This document shows, piece by piece, positions 9,801 through 21,278 of a stretch of 64,000 bases of DNA. Under the pieces are notes generated by a model, which saw nothing but the letters and a program-made list of their open reading frames with translations, made no database searches and was not told the origin of the DNA. How positions within the stretch are numbered: the stretch's first letter is position 1; each line of letters opens with the position of its first letter. The translations under genes and the position numbers were made by a program. Origin of the DNA: Ryuthela nishihirai (lineage: Eukaryota > Arthropoda > Arachnida > Araneae > Heptathelidae); the NCBI GenBank assembly GCA_038380435.1, contig JAWZYU010000034.1, forward strand, positions 3,950,704-4,014,703, in the 5' to 3' direction.

Positions 9801-12780
9801 ACTTTTTTGCACACCATGGGCTAAATGGCCAGGTCACATGGATCCCGAAGGCTCAGAGAAGGTTGGGGGAGGGGACCCACTGGAACAGCTGTTGGGAGAC
9901 AGATGGTAGCCTCCCGTCAAGGGCATCCAGCGTGTTCTTTAACGTTGGGTTTTTTTACCTGTGAGAGGCACTTTTTTGCACACCATGGGCTAAATGGCCA
10001 GGTCACATGGACCCCGAAGGCTCAGAGAAGGTTGGGGGAGGGGACCCACTGGAACAGCTGTTGGGAGACAGATGGTAGCCTCCCGTCAAGGACATCCTGC
10101 GTGTTCTTTAACGTTGGGTTGTTTTACCTCTGAGCGGCACTTTTTTTGCATACAATGGGCTAAATGGCCAGGTCACATGGATCCCGAAGGTTCAGAGAAG
10201 ATTGGGGGAGGGGACCCACTGGAACAGCTGTTGGGAGACAGATGGTAGCCTCTCGTCAAGGCTATCTTGCGTGTTCTTTAACGTTGGGTTGTTTTACTCT
10301 GAGCGGCACTTTTTTTGCACACAATGGGCTAAATGGCCAGGTCACAGGAATCCCGAAGGCTCAAAGAAGATTGGGGGAGGGGACCCACTGGAACAGCTGT
10401 TGGGAGACAGATGGTAGCCTCTCGTCAAGGCCATCCTGTGTGTTCTTTAACGTTGGGTTGTTTTACCTCTGAGCGGCACTTTTTTTGCATACAATGGGCT
10501 AAATGGCCAGGTCACATGGATCCCGAAGGCTCAGAGAAGATTGGGGGAGGGGACCCACTGGAACAGCTGTTGGGAGACAGATGGTAGCCTCTCGTCAAGG
10601 TCATCCTGCGTGTTCTCTAACGTTGGGTTGTTTCACCTCAGAGCGGCAATTTTTTGCACACAATGGGCTAAATGGCCAGGTCACAAGGACCCAGAAGGCT
10701 CAGAGAAGGTTGGGGGAGGGGACCCACTGGAACAGCTGTTGGGAGACAGATGGTAGCCTCTCGTCAAGGTCATCCTGCGTGTTCTCTAACGTTGGGTTGT
10801 TTCACCTCAGAGCGGCAATTTTTTGCACACAATGGGCTAAATGGCCAGGTCACAAGGACCCAGAAGGCTCAGAGAAGGTTGGGGGAGGAGACCCACTGGA
10901 ACAGCTGTTGGGAAATAGATGGTAGCCTCCCGTCAAGGCCATCCAGCGTGTTCTTTAACGTTGGGTTGTTTCACCTCTGAGCGGCACTTTTTTGCACACC
11001 ATGGGTTAAATGGCCAGATCACATGGACCCCTAAGGCTCAGAGAAGGTTGGGAGAGGGGACCCACAGGAACAGCTGTTGGGAGACAGATGGTAGCCTCCC
11101 GTCAAGGGCATCCAGCGTGTTCTTTAACTTTGGGTTGTTTTACCTCTGAGCGGCACTTTTTTTGCATACAATGGGCTAAATGGCCAGGTCACATGGATCC
11201 AAAAGGCTCAGAGAAGGTTGGGGGAGGGGACCCACTGGAACAGCTGTTCGGAGACAGATGGTAGCCTCCCGTCAAGGACATCCTGCGTGTTCTTTAACGT
11301 TGGGTTGTTTTACCTCTGAGCGGCACTTTTTTTGCATACAATGGGCTAAATGGCCAGGTCACATGGATCCCGAAGGTTCAGAGAAGATTGGGGGAGGGGA
11401 CCCACTGGAACAGCTGTTGGGAGACAGATGGTAGCCTCTCGTCAAGGCCATCCTGCGTGTTCTTTAACGTTGGGTTGTTTTACTCTGAGCGGCACTTTTT
11501 TTGCACACAATGGGCTAAATGGCCAGGTCACAGGGATCCCGAAGGCTCAAAGAAGATTGGGGGAGGGGACCCACTGGAACAGCTGTTGGGAGACAGATGG
11601 TAGCCTCTCGTCAAGGCCATCCTGTGTGTTCTTTAACGTTGGGTTGTTTTACCTCTGAGCGGCACTTTTTTTGCATACAATGGGCTAAATGGCCAGGTCA
11701 CATGGATCCCGAAGGCTCAGAGAAGATTGGGGGAGGGGACCCACTGGAACAGCTGTTGGGAGACAGATGGTAGCCTCTCGTCAAGGTCATCCTGCGTGTT
11801 CTCTAACGTTGGGTTGTTTCACCTCAGAGCGGCAATTTTTTGCACACAATGGGCTAAATGGCCAGGTCACAAGGACCCAGAAGGCTCAGAGAAGGTTGGG
11901 GGAGGAGACCCACTGGAACAGCTGTTGGGAAATAGATGGTAGCCTCCCGTCAAGGCCATCCAGCGTGTTCTTTAACGTTGGGTTGTTTTACCTCTGAGCG
12001 GCACTTTTTTGCACACCATGGGTTAAATGGCCATATCACATGGACCCCTAAGGCTCAGAGAAGGTTGGGAGAGGGGACCCACTGGAACAGCTGTTGGGAG
12101 ACAGATGGTAGCCTCCCGTCAAGGCCATCCTGCGTGTTCTTTAACGTTGGGTTGTTTCACCTCTGAGCGGCACTTTTTTGCACACCATGGGCTAAATGGG
12201 CAGGTCACATGGGCTCCTAAGGCTCAGAGAAGTTTGGGAGAGGGGACCCACAGGAACAGCTGTTGGGAGACAGATGGTAGCCTCCCGTCAAGGCCATCCT
12301 GCTTGTTCTTTAACGTTGGGTTGTTTCACCTCTGAGCGGAACTTTTTTGCACACCATGGGCTAAATGGCCAGGTCACAAGGACCCCTAAGGCTCAGAGAA
12401 GGTTGGGAGAGGGGACCCACAGGAACAGCTGTTAACCATCTATGGTAGCCTCCCGTCAAGGCCATCCTGCGTGTTCTTAAACGTTGGGTTGTTTCACCTC
12501 TGAGCCGAACTTTTTTGCACACCATGGGCTTAATGGCCAGGTCACAAGGACCCCCGAAGGCTCAGAGAAGGTTGGGGGAGGGGACCCACAGGAACAGCTG
12601 TTGGGAGACAGATGGTAGCCTCCCGTCAAGGCCATCCAGAGTGTTCTTTAACGTGCACAGGGTATGTCTCTCCCGCACATGGGGTCACGGTTTAACGTCC
12701 CATCCGACGGACTGCGGCCTTTCCAAGCCCATCGGTATCCCCTACTGACCGTGGGCAGGGCGAGGAGTTGTCTTTCTGCT
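6866..12780 (-). mobile_element. SINE-1 insertion expanded into a 5.9-kb array, with 13-bp TSD
   Basis: Direct repeats ttgtctttctgct at 6866-6878 and 12768-12780 flank the whole block. The left side is the SINE-1 3' end with a pentamer tail (ttggc ttggg ttg). The right side is the SINE-1 body, truncated before the head at ggcagggcgagg. Everything between is tandem 3' part. The target is SINE-2. The simplest reading is one SINE-1 insertion followed by, or already containing, tandem growth of its 3' portion. Confidence 0.9.
7061..12650 (-). repeat. Tandem array of ~33 copies of a 169-bp SINE-1 tail unit
   Basis: The period is 169 bp (range 168-170). Each unit runs from ggttgttttacctctgagcgg through tggaacagctgttgggagac to gttctttaacgttg. 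Units differ by a few substitutions and T6/T7 length variants. A long-range repeat is visible: about 10130-10660 recurs at about 11316-11846 (offset 1186, seven units), and about 10800-11000 recurs at about 11818-12020. The many 102-codon frames repeating every 169 bp are by-products of the period. Confidence 0.95.
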
Positions 12781-12875
12781 GAGATCTTGCTTTCGTCACA
12801 GATCTTATCTGTGACGTATTAAATTCGACTGGTTCCTATCAGGCCTCTGTGACAAACAGCTGCTTGAGAATTTTT
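12781..12875 (+). mobile_element. SINE-2 body and 3' end (second half of the split element)
   Basis: Continues from 6878. It contains the SINE-2 3' signature cagctgcttgaga followed by a T-rich tract, shared with the copies at 18062-18172 and 22205-22402. A short internal inverted repeat, gtcacagat/atctgtgac, is also seen. Confidence 0.75.
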
Positions 12876-13022
12876 TTTCATTTTCGCAATTTTCTTCTTC
12901 TCTATTTTCAAACATTTCGTCTGCATATATATATATAACAATTATTCTTCGTTACGTTTCAAATATTAACTTTTGCCCGTTTTCGCGGCCGAGATGCGGA
13001 TAGTATGTAGCGTGCTAGTCTC

Positions 13023-13412
13023 GTAAAAAAGTATCCGAACACTTCGTTTGATTACAGAATTCGGAAAAAGTATCTGGCAACAATTTTTTTAGAAATTAGT
13101 AATCTGGCAACCTTCGTGTCACGTGATTACAGAATTCAGGAAAAATATCTGGAACGTGTACAGCAACTGTACACGTTCCAGTTACCGTTCACAGCAAACT
13201 GGAGCGTCTGCAGTTACTGCACACGCTCCAGTTTGCTGTGAACGGTAACTGCACACGCTCAATATTTCCGTGAGTGAGCCCACACGATCTAGTATCAAAA
13301 TAATATGACCACCTAGAGTCGCTCAAAAAATTTCTAAAAAAAAATCGTTGCCAAATATTTTTTCTGAATTCTGTAATCAACCGTAGTGTTCGGATACTTT
13401 TTTGAGCGACTG
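13023..13412. mobile_element. Palindromic Tc1-like MITE, composite
   Basis: The left arm starts without its terminal CAGTCGCTC, at about 13026 (aaaaaagtatccgaacac). The right arm ends gagcgactg followed by TA at 13411-13412. The centre holds a long near-perfect hairpin (ctggagcgtgtgcagt / actgcacacgctccag) and the phrase aaaataatatgaccacct. No transposase is encoded; the arms are typical of Tc1/mariner-type fold-back MITEs. Confidence 0.75.
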
Positions 13413-13499
13413 TACACCGATGCCTTAGAAAGGCCACCGTCCATCGGATCAAATTTGCTTCTTAAAATTCCTCTATTAAGGCTGCAATATACAGTATAT

Positions 13500-13690
13500 T
13501 ACCAATCTTACATCAGCTGGTTCTGTTAACAGTGTTTTCCCTAAAGAATATATAAGCATAATAAAATGTTTTCCTAAAGAACATAAGTTCTTTAGGAATC
13601 AATGTTCTTTAGGAACAATGTTTTCCTAAAAAAATAAGTGATAAAAAATAAGTAGTAAATAAGTGTTTTCCTAAAGAACATATAAGTATA
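13500..13690. repeat. Local inverted and direct repeats of ttttcctaaagaac
   Basis: The motif ttttcctaaagaac occurs three or more times. At about 13566-13601 it forms a hairpin, ttcctaaagaac-ataa-gttctttaggaa. No gene is seen. Confidence 0.6.
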
Positions 13691-13769
13691 TCCCTCGTCT
13701 ACGATTCTGATGAATTAAAAAGAAAATTTCATTTCGTCAGATCAGATTATTAAACATATTTTCCAAAAA

Positions 13770-14483
13770 AAATCTGGCAAAGTTTTTTTAGAAATTAGTG
13801 ATCTTGCAACCTTCGTGTCACGTGACACGAAGGTTTGCCAGATCACTAATTTCTAAAAAAATCGTTGACAGATATATTTTCTGAATTCTGTAATCAACTA
13901 TAGTGTTTGGATACTTTTTTGAGCGACTGTAGGTGGTCATATTATTTTGCTACTAGATCGTGTGGACTCACTCACGGAAATATTGAACGTGTGCAGTTAC
14001 CCTTCACAGCAAACTGGAGCGTGTGCAGTAACTCCACACGCTCCAGTTTGCTGTGAACGGTAACTGGAGCGTGTACAGTTGCTGTACACGTTCCAGATAT
14101 TTTTCATGAATTCTGTAATCACGTGACACTGAGGTGGCCAGATCACTAATTTCTAAAAAAATCGTTGCCGGATATTTTTTTTCTGAATTCTGTAATCAAC
14201 CATAATGTTCGGATACTTTTTTAAGCGACTGTAGGTGGTCATATTATTTTGATACTAGATCGTGTGGGCTCACTCACGGAAATGTTGAGCGTGTGCAGTT
14301 ACCGTTCACAGCAAACTGGAGCGTGTGCAGTTGCTGTACATGCTCCAGATATTTTTCCTGAATTCTGTAATCACGTGACACGAAGGTTGCCAGATCACTA
14401 ATTTCTAAAAAATTCTTTGCCAGATATTTTTTCTGAATTCTGTAATCAACCAGAGTGTTCGGATATTTATTTGAGCGACTATA
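13770..14483. mobile_element. Cluster of palindromic Tc1-like MITEs
   Basis: Contains at least three arm sets ending in ttgagcgact. There are internal hairpins centred on tcacgtgaca near 13818 and on the gagcgtgtgcag palindrome near 14030. Shared arm phrases are ctgaattctgtaatcaacc and gatatttttcctgaattctg. The cluster looks like nested or tandem insertions, or template-switched derivatives, of one MITE family. Confidence 0.75.
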
Positions 14484-14806
14484 GATTACAGGTCTACCCG
14501 CAAATATGATTATGCCACTTAATGAGTATTGTAAAAAGTCTTATGCTTTCAGTAGAGATTGTAAGAATTATAAACAAACAACTATTTATAGGAATAGTGA
14601 TAAAGTGCTATATTGTTTTGATGACTTATTTTCATTGGTGAAAACAAAGATTTGTGTTAGTTGAATTTATTTTACATTTGTGTTTTTATTCAAACTTTTG
14701 TTATAAATTACCTTATTTGAGAATAATTGTTGCTAAATATTATTCTGTTGAATTCATGCACAAAATTTTCTTTTATAAAAAGAATTTGACGAAACCGAAG
14801 TCTGTG
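14484..14806. other. AT-rich spacer
   Basis: No recognisable gene or repeat. Confidence 0.4.
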
Positions 14807-15206
14807 AGGACAGGGTTGGGTTGTTTTATCTCTGCGCGGCACATTTTTGCACACCATGGGCTAAATGGCCAGGTCACATGGACCCCGAAGGCTCAGAGGA
14901 GGTTGGGTGAGGGGACCCACTGGAACAGCTGTTGGGAGACAGATGGTAGCCTCCCGTCAAGGCCATCCAGTGTGTTCTTTAACGTGCACAGGGTATAGCT
15001 CTCCCGCACACTGGACCAGGGCTTAACGTCCCATCCGACTGACGGAGGCCTTTCCAAGCCCATCGGTGTCCCCTACTGACCGTGGGCAGGGCGGGGAATT
15101 TTGCGGAGATAAATCTCAACGCTGACCCAGCTGGGACTCGAATCTGGGAACTACAGATTACGAGCCTGGCGCACTACCGACTGAGCCACCCCCGCCCAAG
15201 GACAGG
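14807..15206 (-). mobile_element. SINE-1 minus copy, full length, short TSD
   Basis: Complete from 3' tail (about 14815) to head (about 15197, gagccacccccgccc). Flanked by aggacagg at 14807-14814 and 15199-15206. The 8-bp repeat is shorter than the 10-14 bp seen at other copies and may have lost bases. Confidence 0.85.
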
Positions 15207-15289
15207 TCTCAATCTTTATTTTTATACACAGAATAAAATAAGTACAAATTTAATAAACTTTCCAGTGTAGAAGTTATTTGACTGCAATT

Positions 15290-15703
15290 GTATTCAATTC
15301 CGGGTGCGGGGGTGGCTCAGTCTGTAGCGCGCCAGGCTCGTAATCTGTAGTTCCCAGGTTCGAGTCCCAGCTGGGTCAGCGTTGAGATTTATCTCCGCAA
15401 AATTCCCCGCCCTGCCCACGGTCAGTAGGGGACACCGATGGGCTTGGAAAGTCCGCCGTCCGTCGGATGGGACGTTAAGCCGTGGCCCCGTGTGCGGGAG
15501 AGTCATACCCTGTGCACGTTTAAGAACACGCTGGATGGCCCTGACGGGAGGCTACCATCTGTCTCCCAACAGCTGTTCCAATGTGTCCCCTCCCCCAACC
15601 TTCTCTGAGCCTTCGGGGTCCATGTGACCTGACCATTTAGCCCATGGTGTGCAAAAAAGTGCCGCTCAGAGGTAAAACAAACCAAACCAAAGTATTCAAT
15701 TCC
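15290..15703 (+). mobile_element. SINE-1, full length, with 12-bp TSD
   Basis: gtattcaattcc occurs at 15290-15301 and 15692-15703. Boxes A and B are intact (tggctcagtctg, ggttcgagtcc). The 3' tail is the pentamer variant aaacaaaccaaaccaaa rather than cccaa. Confidence 0.92.
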
Positions 15704-16375
15704 TTACAACGAGATAAGTGAATTAAATAATGAAACCAACAATACTTACGTGAGGCAGCAGGTACTTTGAATTTTGTAAATAAAAGTGATATTTAGAAGA
15801 AGGATTCATCCATCAACTCTAAACTTCATCTTCTAGGAGAATGTAGTTGCAACGGTTGGTCGTCTTGCCAGCATGCAGTAGCACGTATTAAGAAATAGAG
15901 TTATGAACAATGTTCTTAGAGGCTTCAGAAACAATAAGAGACAGAAGATGTAGTATTGCTTAATGCAGGGCTGTTCCTCGATATAAATGTACTTACGAAA
16001 TCCTAAAGCAATATTCGGAGGTATAAAAGGAATGGGAAATTTCATACTCCTAATCTAAGAAGATTGATACAAAATATTTGTGAGATTTACGGATGTACTA
16101 AACTTAATCAAGAGTAAGACGTTCAAGTATATGCTTTCTTCTTATAATTTTTTTTTTTTTACAAAAATGTTTCCCTTGGCATGTGTCCGTTCATGCCAGA
16201 AGGCTCATATTTCAGTTTCATGCAACTTATCTGCAGCCATTATAAAGCTCCTGTTTTCAATGAAAAATAATTTGGAATTGAAATTTCAGTTTTCCTTTTC
16301 AGAAGCCATGGAATATTTGTCAATGAAATGGTGTAAGAAATGTTGAAGAAAAAAAGGTTAGAAGTAGATGAGAGG
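15704..16375. other. Intergenic sequence, no gene recognised
   Basis: Short frames (for example 15833-16045 minus, 16080-16346 plus) show no recognisable motif. A T-tract lies near 16150. Confidence 0.4.
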
Positions 16376-17105
16376 TGGATTGTTTTACGTTTGAGAGGCA
16401 CTTTTGGGAACACTGAGTGCCAAATAGCCAGAACAGAAAGAGCGAAATAGCTGGGACCCACCGAACAGCTAAAACAGAGATGGCAGCCTTCCGTCAAGAC
16501 TATCCAGTGAGACGGGGGTGTCTCATTCGGTAGCGAACCAGGCTCGTAGTCTACAGTTTCCAGGAGATGTTCCAGGTGGGCCCCGTGTGCGGGAGAGACA
16601 TACCCTGTGCACGTTAAAGAACACGCTGGATGGCCTTGACGGGAGGCTACCATCTGTCTCCCAACAGCTGTACCAGCGGGTCCCCTCCCCCAACCTTCTC
16701 TGAGCCTTCGGAGTCCATGTGACCTGGCCATTTAGCCCATGGTGTGCAAAAAAGTGCCGCTCAGAGGTAAAACAACCTAACACAACCCAGGTGGGCCAGC
16801 GTTGAGATTTATCTCCGCAGAACTCCCCGCCCTGCCCACGGTCAGTAGGGGACACCGATGGGCTTGGAAAGGCCGCCGTCCGTCGGATGGGACGTTAAGC
16901 CATGGGTCCGTGTGCGGGAGAGCCATACCCTGTGCACGTTAAAGAACACGCTGGATGGCCTTGACGGGAGGCTACCATCTGTCTCTCAACAGCTGTTTCA
17001 GTGGGTCCCCTCTCCCAACATTCTCAAGCCTTCGGGGTCCATGTGACCTGGCCATTTAGCCCATGGTGTGCAAAAGAGTGCCGCTCAGAGGTAAAACAAC
17101 CCAAA
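16376..17105. mobile_element. Rearranged SINE-1 cluster
   Basis: Three parts are seen: a diverged minus-strand tail (about 16376-16508); a plus-strand head that jumps from the T arm directly into the body (16510-16783, internal deletion after ccaggtgggcc); and a second plus-strand body and tail (about 16792-17105) that starts by repeating caggtgggcc. The repeated gtgggcc suggests recombination between copies. Confidence 0.8.
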
Positions 17106-17215
17106 TTTTGAGCTGCACTTTTTTGACGTTCAGCCATTTGGTCCCCTAATGAGTAAACGTAGTGAGAAAGGGAACTACAAAGCTGTATTTTATGGTGAAT
17201 CCCAATCTAAAGGTA

Positions 17216-17738
17216 CAGTCGCTCAAAAAGTATCCGAACACTACGGTTGGTTACAGAATTCAGGAAAAATATCTGGAGCGTGTACAGCAACTGTACACGC
17301 TCCGTCAAGACTATCCAGTGAGACGGGGGTGTAAAAATATCTGGAGCGTGTACAGCAACTGTACACGCTCCAGATATTTTTGCAGTTACTGGAGCAGATT
17401 ATTTTTGCAGTTAACTGGAGCGTGTGCAGTTACTGCACACGCTCCAGTTTGCTGTGAACGGTAACTGCACACGCTCAATATTTCCGTGAGTGAGCCCACA
17501 CGATCTAGTATCAAAATAATATGACCACCTACAGTCGCTCAAAAAAGTATCCGAACACTACGGTTGATTGCAAAATTCAGAAAAAATATCTGGTAACGAT
17601 TTTTTTAGAAATGATTTGGCAACCTTTGTGTCACGTGACACGAAGGTTGCTAAAAAGTTTCTAAAAAAAATCGTTGCCAGATATTTTTTCTAAATTGTGT
17701 AATCAACCGTAATGTTCGGATACTTTTTTGAGCGACTG
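17216..17738. mobile_element. Composite palindromic Tc1-like MITE with TA duplication and a captured SINE fragment
   Basis: The left terminus CAGTCGCTCAAAAAGTATCC starts at 17216 after TA; the right terminus ends at 17738 before TA. Two arm sets are present, with the inner hairpins gagcgtgtacag and gagcgtgtgcag. At about 17302-17333, inside a hairpin, lies a ~32-nt stretch identical to 16490-16521, the junction of the neighbouring SINE cluster. Confidence 0.8.
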
Positions 17739-17740
17739 TA

Positions 17741-18061
17741 CTAAGAGCTGTGCAATGTGTGATACATCTCTGGTTTGTTGCTTCTTTAATAAATCAGTGT
17801 TAATATTACAACTTATTTCTATTTCGGCGATGCAGGAAAAACGACGCTGACAGAAATCTGACAATTATTATTCAGTTAAATTAAACAAAAGCACATAAAG
17901 TGCAAGTAGTGGAATGCCCATAATTACACACTTGTTACAAAATTAACCGTTTACTCAATGGTTGCTTTTGTTCTGGTTAATCTAAGAAAAATCTCTTAGG
18001 ATTCGTTAATTCAGTTGAAGACTGTTTCGACATTCACAGCTCTATAAATATTTAAAAGCTG
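17741..18061. other. AT-rich spacer
   Basis: No recognisable feature. Confidence 0.4.
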
Positions 18062-18178
18062 CTATGAGGTCCTGCCATCCTCACAGACCTTCTACTATGG
18101 CATATAAACTGACAGGCTCCTGTCAGACCTCTGTGGCAAGCAGCTGCTTGAGAGGGTATTTATTTTTTTTTTATTGAA
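18062..18178 (+). mobile_element. SINE-2, 5'-truncated
   Basis: Starts at gctatgaggtcctgccatcc and ends cagctgcttgagagggtat plus a T-tract. Highly similar to the body of the minus copy at 22205-22402. The tRNA-like head is missing. Confidence 0.8.
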
Positions 18179-18486
18179 ACTTATAATTTCTCGTTTTTAA
18201 AAAGAAAAGCGAGCTAATGTTTCCGTTTTTTCTTCTTCCTATCCCCGTTTAGATATCCAATTTTTTTCTTTTTGGACATAAATTAAAAAATTTTTTGGTT
18301 GGATAGTGATGAAATATTATGATTCACAATTTTTAAAATTTCCTATAGCAGTTTTGTTTTTCTTGGCGCCCCCCCCCCTTCCCCCATAGAAAAGGAAATA
18401 ATATTTTCTGAAGTCATTAGACTCTAAAAAAATACAGAATGGCAACTTGGATATAGTAACTATGAAACAAAACAATTCATGTAATA
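18179..18486. other. AT-rich sequence with a C-tract
   Basis: T-rich, with a run of about ten C near 18369. No gene is seen. Confidence 0.4.
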
Positions 18487-18690
18487 CAGTCGCTCAAAAA
18501 ATATCCGAACGCTATGGTTGATTACAGAATTCAGAAAAAATATCTGGCAACGATTTTTTTAGAAATTAGTGATCTGGCAACCTTCGTGTCACGTGACACG
18601 GATTTCTAATTTCTAAAAAAAATCGTTGCCAGATATTTTTTTCTGAATTCTGTAATCAACCATAGCGTTCGAATATTTTTTCAGCGACTG
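18487..18690. mobile_element. Palindromic Tc1-like MITE, simple form (204 bp)
   Basis: CAGTCGCTCAAAAAATATCC at the left and its complement ending cagcgactg at the right, flanked by TA on both sides. The two arms are near-perfect complements around a centre tcacgtgaca, with a short interruption near 18602. No coding capacity. Confidence 0.88.
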
Positions 18691-19701
18691 TATTTCATGA
18701 TTATCAAATTCCGAACTTTTCACCACGAATTTTACCTTCAAGAGAAATAAGCACCCGATTAAAAAATATAAATCCTCCTTTTAAAATGAAAACTCTCATT
18801 AAAATTTCAAAATTCCCCATTAAAAAAGAAATAGCTACCTTAAAAATGGTAAACAACCTTTTAAGAATAAAAACTCGCCACCCCCCACCGATATAAATTC
18901 CTGAACATGGATCTGATTTTGTCAAGACGATGTCTTTTGAAATTACAGATCATCCAGCCCATTTTATTTTCACAAATAAACCACTCTTCCAAATCTTATA
19001 CTCTCAAACATTCAAAATTCTACGAAGACAAAAATGGCGAAGTCTTCTGATTTTTCGTTAAGAGTTTCTTCCAACACTTAGGGCGAAAACGTTTCCGTGT
19101 TCTGAAAACTTTCTCCTGGAAAGGTGTTTTTCCTGCTTCATATTCATCGAATAGAGAAAGTAATGTTCGAAAGCTATCATCGAGAAAACTTGTGTTTTAT
19201 TTTTCCAGGGGAGTTTTAGTGAATGTTTTACCCCCTCCCCCCCTCAAATCCTTCCCCCACTTCCCCCTTTACTCATTCTAATCAAGTGCCACTGGAGGAA
19301 GAGACTTTCGTGTGGAAGTCTAGGTCGCAAACGAATAATCATTTCCGAAACACAGTAAATGGAACTTCCCGTAGTTTGCTTCCTGTACATTTCAATTTCT
19401 TAGACTTGCGTGGAATTCTCCTTCCGTATAAACAAGCTGAATTATTTTTCTCCTTACAAGAAATTCCGGGCGATTCTCGTGCACTAAATTATTCTCTCTC
19501 TCTCTGTAGTCGCTTCACAGACAAAAGGATTAACAAGACAGGGTATTTCATACATGAATTTTTTGTGTTGAAAAAAGTGGACCAACGAAAGTCAATCGAA
19601 AGTCATCAATGAATGCTATTCCTTATTTGTAATTTACTTTCTTCTGTTATTAATTATATTGTTGAAAAGTTTCAGTACAGTTTATTTAACAATACTTTGT
19701 A
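18691..19701. other. AT-rich intergenic sequence, no gene recognised
   Basis: A plus-strand open frame at 19223-19612 starts in a C/T-rich stretch and has no recognisable domain. I do not call it a gene. Confidence 0.4.
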
Positions 19702-20001
19702 CAGTCTTTCAAAAAAATATCCGAACACCATGGTTGATTACAGAATTCAGGAAAAATATCTGGCAACGATTTTTTTAGAACTGAGTGATCTGGCAACCTT
19801 CGTGTCACGTGATTGCAGAATTCAGGAAAAATATCTAGAGCGTGTACAGCAACTGTACACGCTCCAGTTACCGTTCACAGCAAACCAGCCAGATCACTAA
19901 AGATTGCCAGATCACTAATTTCTGAAAAAATTGTTGCCAGATATTTTTTTCTGAATTCTGCAATTAACCATAGTTTCGGATACTTTTTTTTTGAGCGATT
20001 G
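19702..20001. mobile_element. Palindromic Tc1-like MITE, diverged
   Basis: The termini are CAGTCTTTCAAAAAAATATCC and ttttgagcgattg, with TA on each side. The internal hairpin is gagcgtgtacag-caa-ctgtacacgctc. Confidence 0.82.
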
Positions 20002-20119
20002 TAATGCATTAGAATTAACCAGACTGAAAACAACCGAGCTTAGTTAAGAAATAAAATAATTTATTTTACAACAATTAACGAAACTTGAATAATTGAGCGA
20101 TTTATTATTTAAAATCAGG

Positions 20120-20744
20120 ATCCATAATCAAGCTCAGAGCCATAACTCCGTTCAGGTTGGTATATATGGTCAGCACCAGGACCCTGTGTGGTTGACCACT
20201 TCTCAGCAGGGTAGAAAAAAAGAAAAGTAGCCATAGTTGTCCAGATCAGTAGGCCACACTAATCTGGCAGCCCTCCCCTTCCGTTCACTTCCACAAGAGA
20301 GTATCTCTTTTGAAAGGTACTAACGGTCTGCACCACGAGAAGGCGGGGTCGGACATTAGGTGCTAGGCCTGGCCGGTTCTATGCATCATCACAGGGGATT
20401 GGTGCATAGCTCTCCTTCCAGTGACTACCTAGCTACCATTTACAGACCATTTACAGACCCCCTCCCAAGTGAATAGATTCACAGGATATGTTTATCAGCT
20501 GGTGGATAATCCTGAGCAGAGGTCATCGCAGGCACCTGAACTCTTTGCTTCTATTGGCATCGTCAAATTCTACATTGGGGGAAGTCTTCTAGTGTAGATG
20601 GCTTCAGCCTTTAGTAGTGGGGGAACGGGTCTTTGCCCCATGTCTGCGATTAGGGGTCTGTTTGATATTGTCGGCATTCCCTCTCTCAATAAACATAGTT
20701 TCTTTAAACATCCCACTAACCATTTTCTTTCCATAGGTAGTTGA
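20120..20744 (+). mobile_element. Probable 5' untranslated region of a non-LTR retrotransposon
   Basis: Less AT-rich than the surroundings and directly upstream of, and in the same orientation as, the endonuclease remnant. It has phrases such as tgtgtggttgaccacttctc, but assignment rests mainly on position. Confidence 0.5.
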
Positions 20745-21276
20745 AATGCGAGGACTCTGCACAGAGCTTTTTCTCTTGATATCCTCACACAAGAATTCCA
20801 CCATTATAATTTAGATATTCTCGGCTTGCAAGAGACCAGATGGACAGATAAAAGTCAGATTCTTAAAAATAATCTTAAATTTCTCTTTTCAGGGAGGGAC
20901 GACAATAAGCATCACCAAGGCGTGGGTCTGCTTCTCAGCAGACACGCTAGTGATGCTCTACTAGAATATGAGTGCATTAATTAAAGGTTTCTTACAGCAA
21001 AATTTCAGACAAGTGTTAAAGACCTAAATGTTATCTTCTGTTATGCCCCCAATGAGGATGCCGATGAGGATGAGAAGGATAGGTTTTATGAACAACTTCA
21101 GGATATTTTGAATTCTGTCAAGAAAGGAGATATTACCCTTGTTCTTGGTGACTTCAATGCCAAAGTTGGTACTGACTCTGACCTTTGGGGAAGAGTAATA
21201 GGCCCTTTTGGTATTAGTAGCTGCAATGGCAATGGGCAACGTCTCCTGCAGGTAAGTAAACTCTATGGATTCAGAA
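20745..21276 (+). pseudogene. Non-LTR retrotransposon apurinic-type endonuclease domain (broken, 3'-truncated)
   Basis: Translates from 20745 to NARTLHRAFSLDIL, then LDILGLQETRW, typical of the exonuclease-endonuclease-phosphatase fold. Further on come YAPNEDADEDEKDRFYEQL and the signature LGDFNAKVG (about 21147-21173). In LINEs this domain nicks target DNA to prime reverse transcription. An in-frame stop after LLEYECIN (about 20981) shows it is dead. The catalytic core Glu (QETRW) and Asp/Asn (GDFN) are retained. The frame ends near 21276 at a SINE-1 palindrome, and no RT follows. The family is uncertain. Confidence 0.85.
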
Positions 21277-21278
21277 TG

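Noticed and set aside
7068..12748. Series of ~100-codon open frames repeating every 169 bp (a possible repeat-protein family)
   Set aside because: They are the same SINE-1 tail sequence read in rotating frames. 169 is not a multiple of 3, the frames overlap one another, and the same peptides appear at isolated SINE copies on both strands.
19223..19612. 129-codon plus-strand frame as a gene
   Set aside because: No recognisable domain, low-complexity Pro/Ser start, no splice or polyadenylation context. Kept as unassigned sequence.
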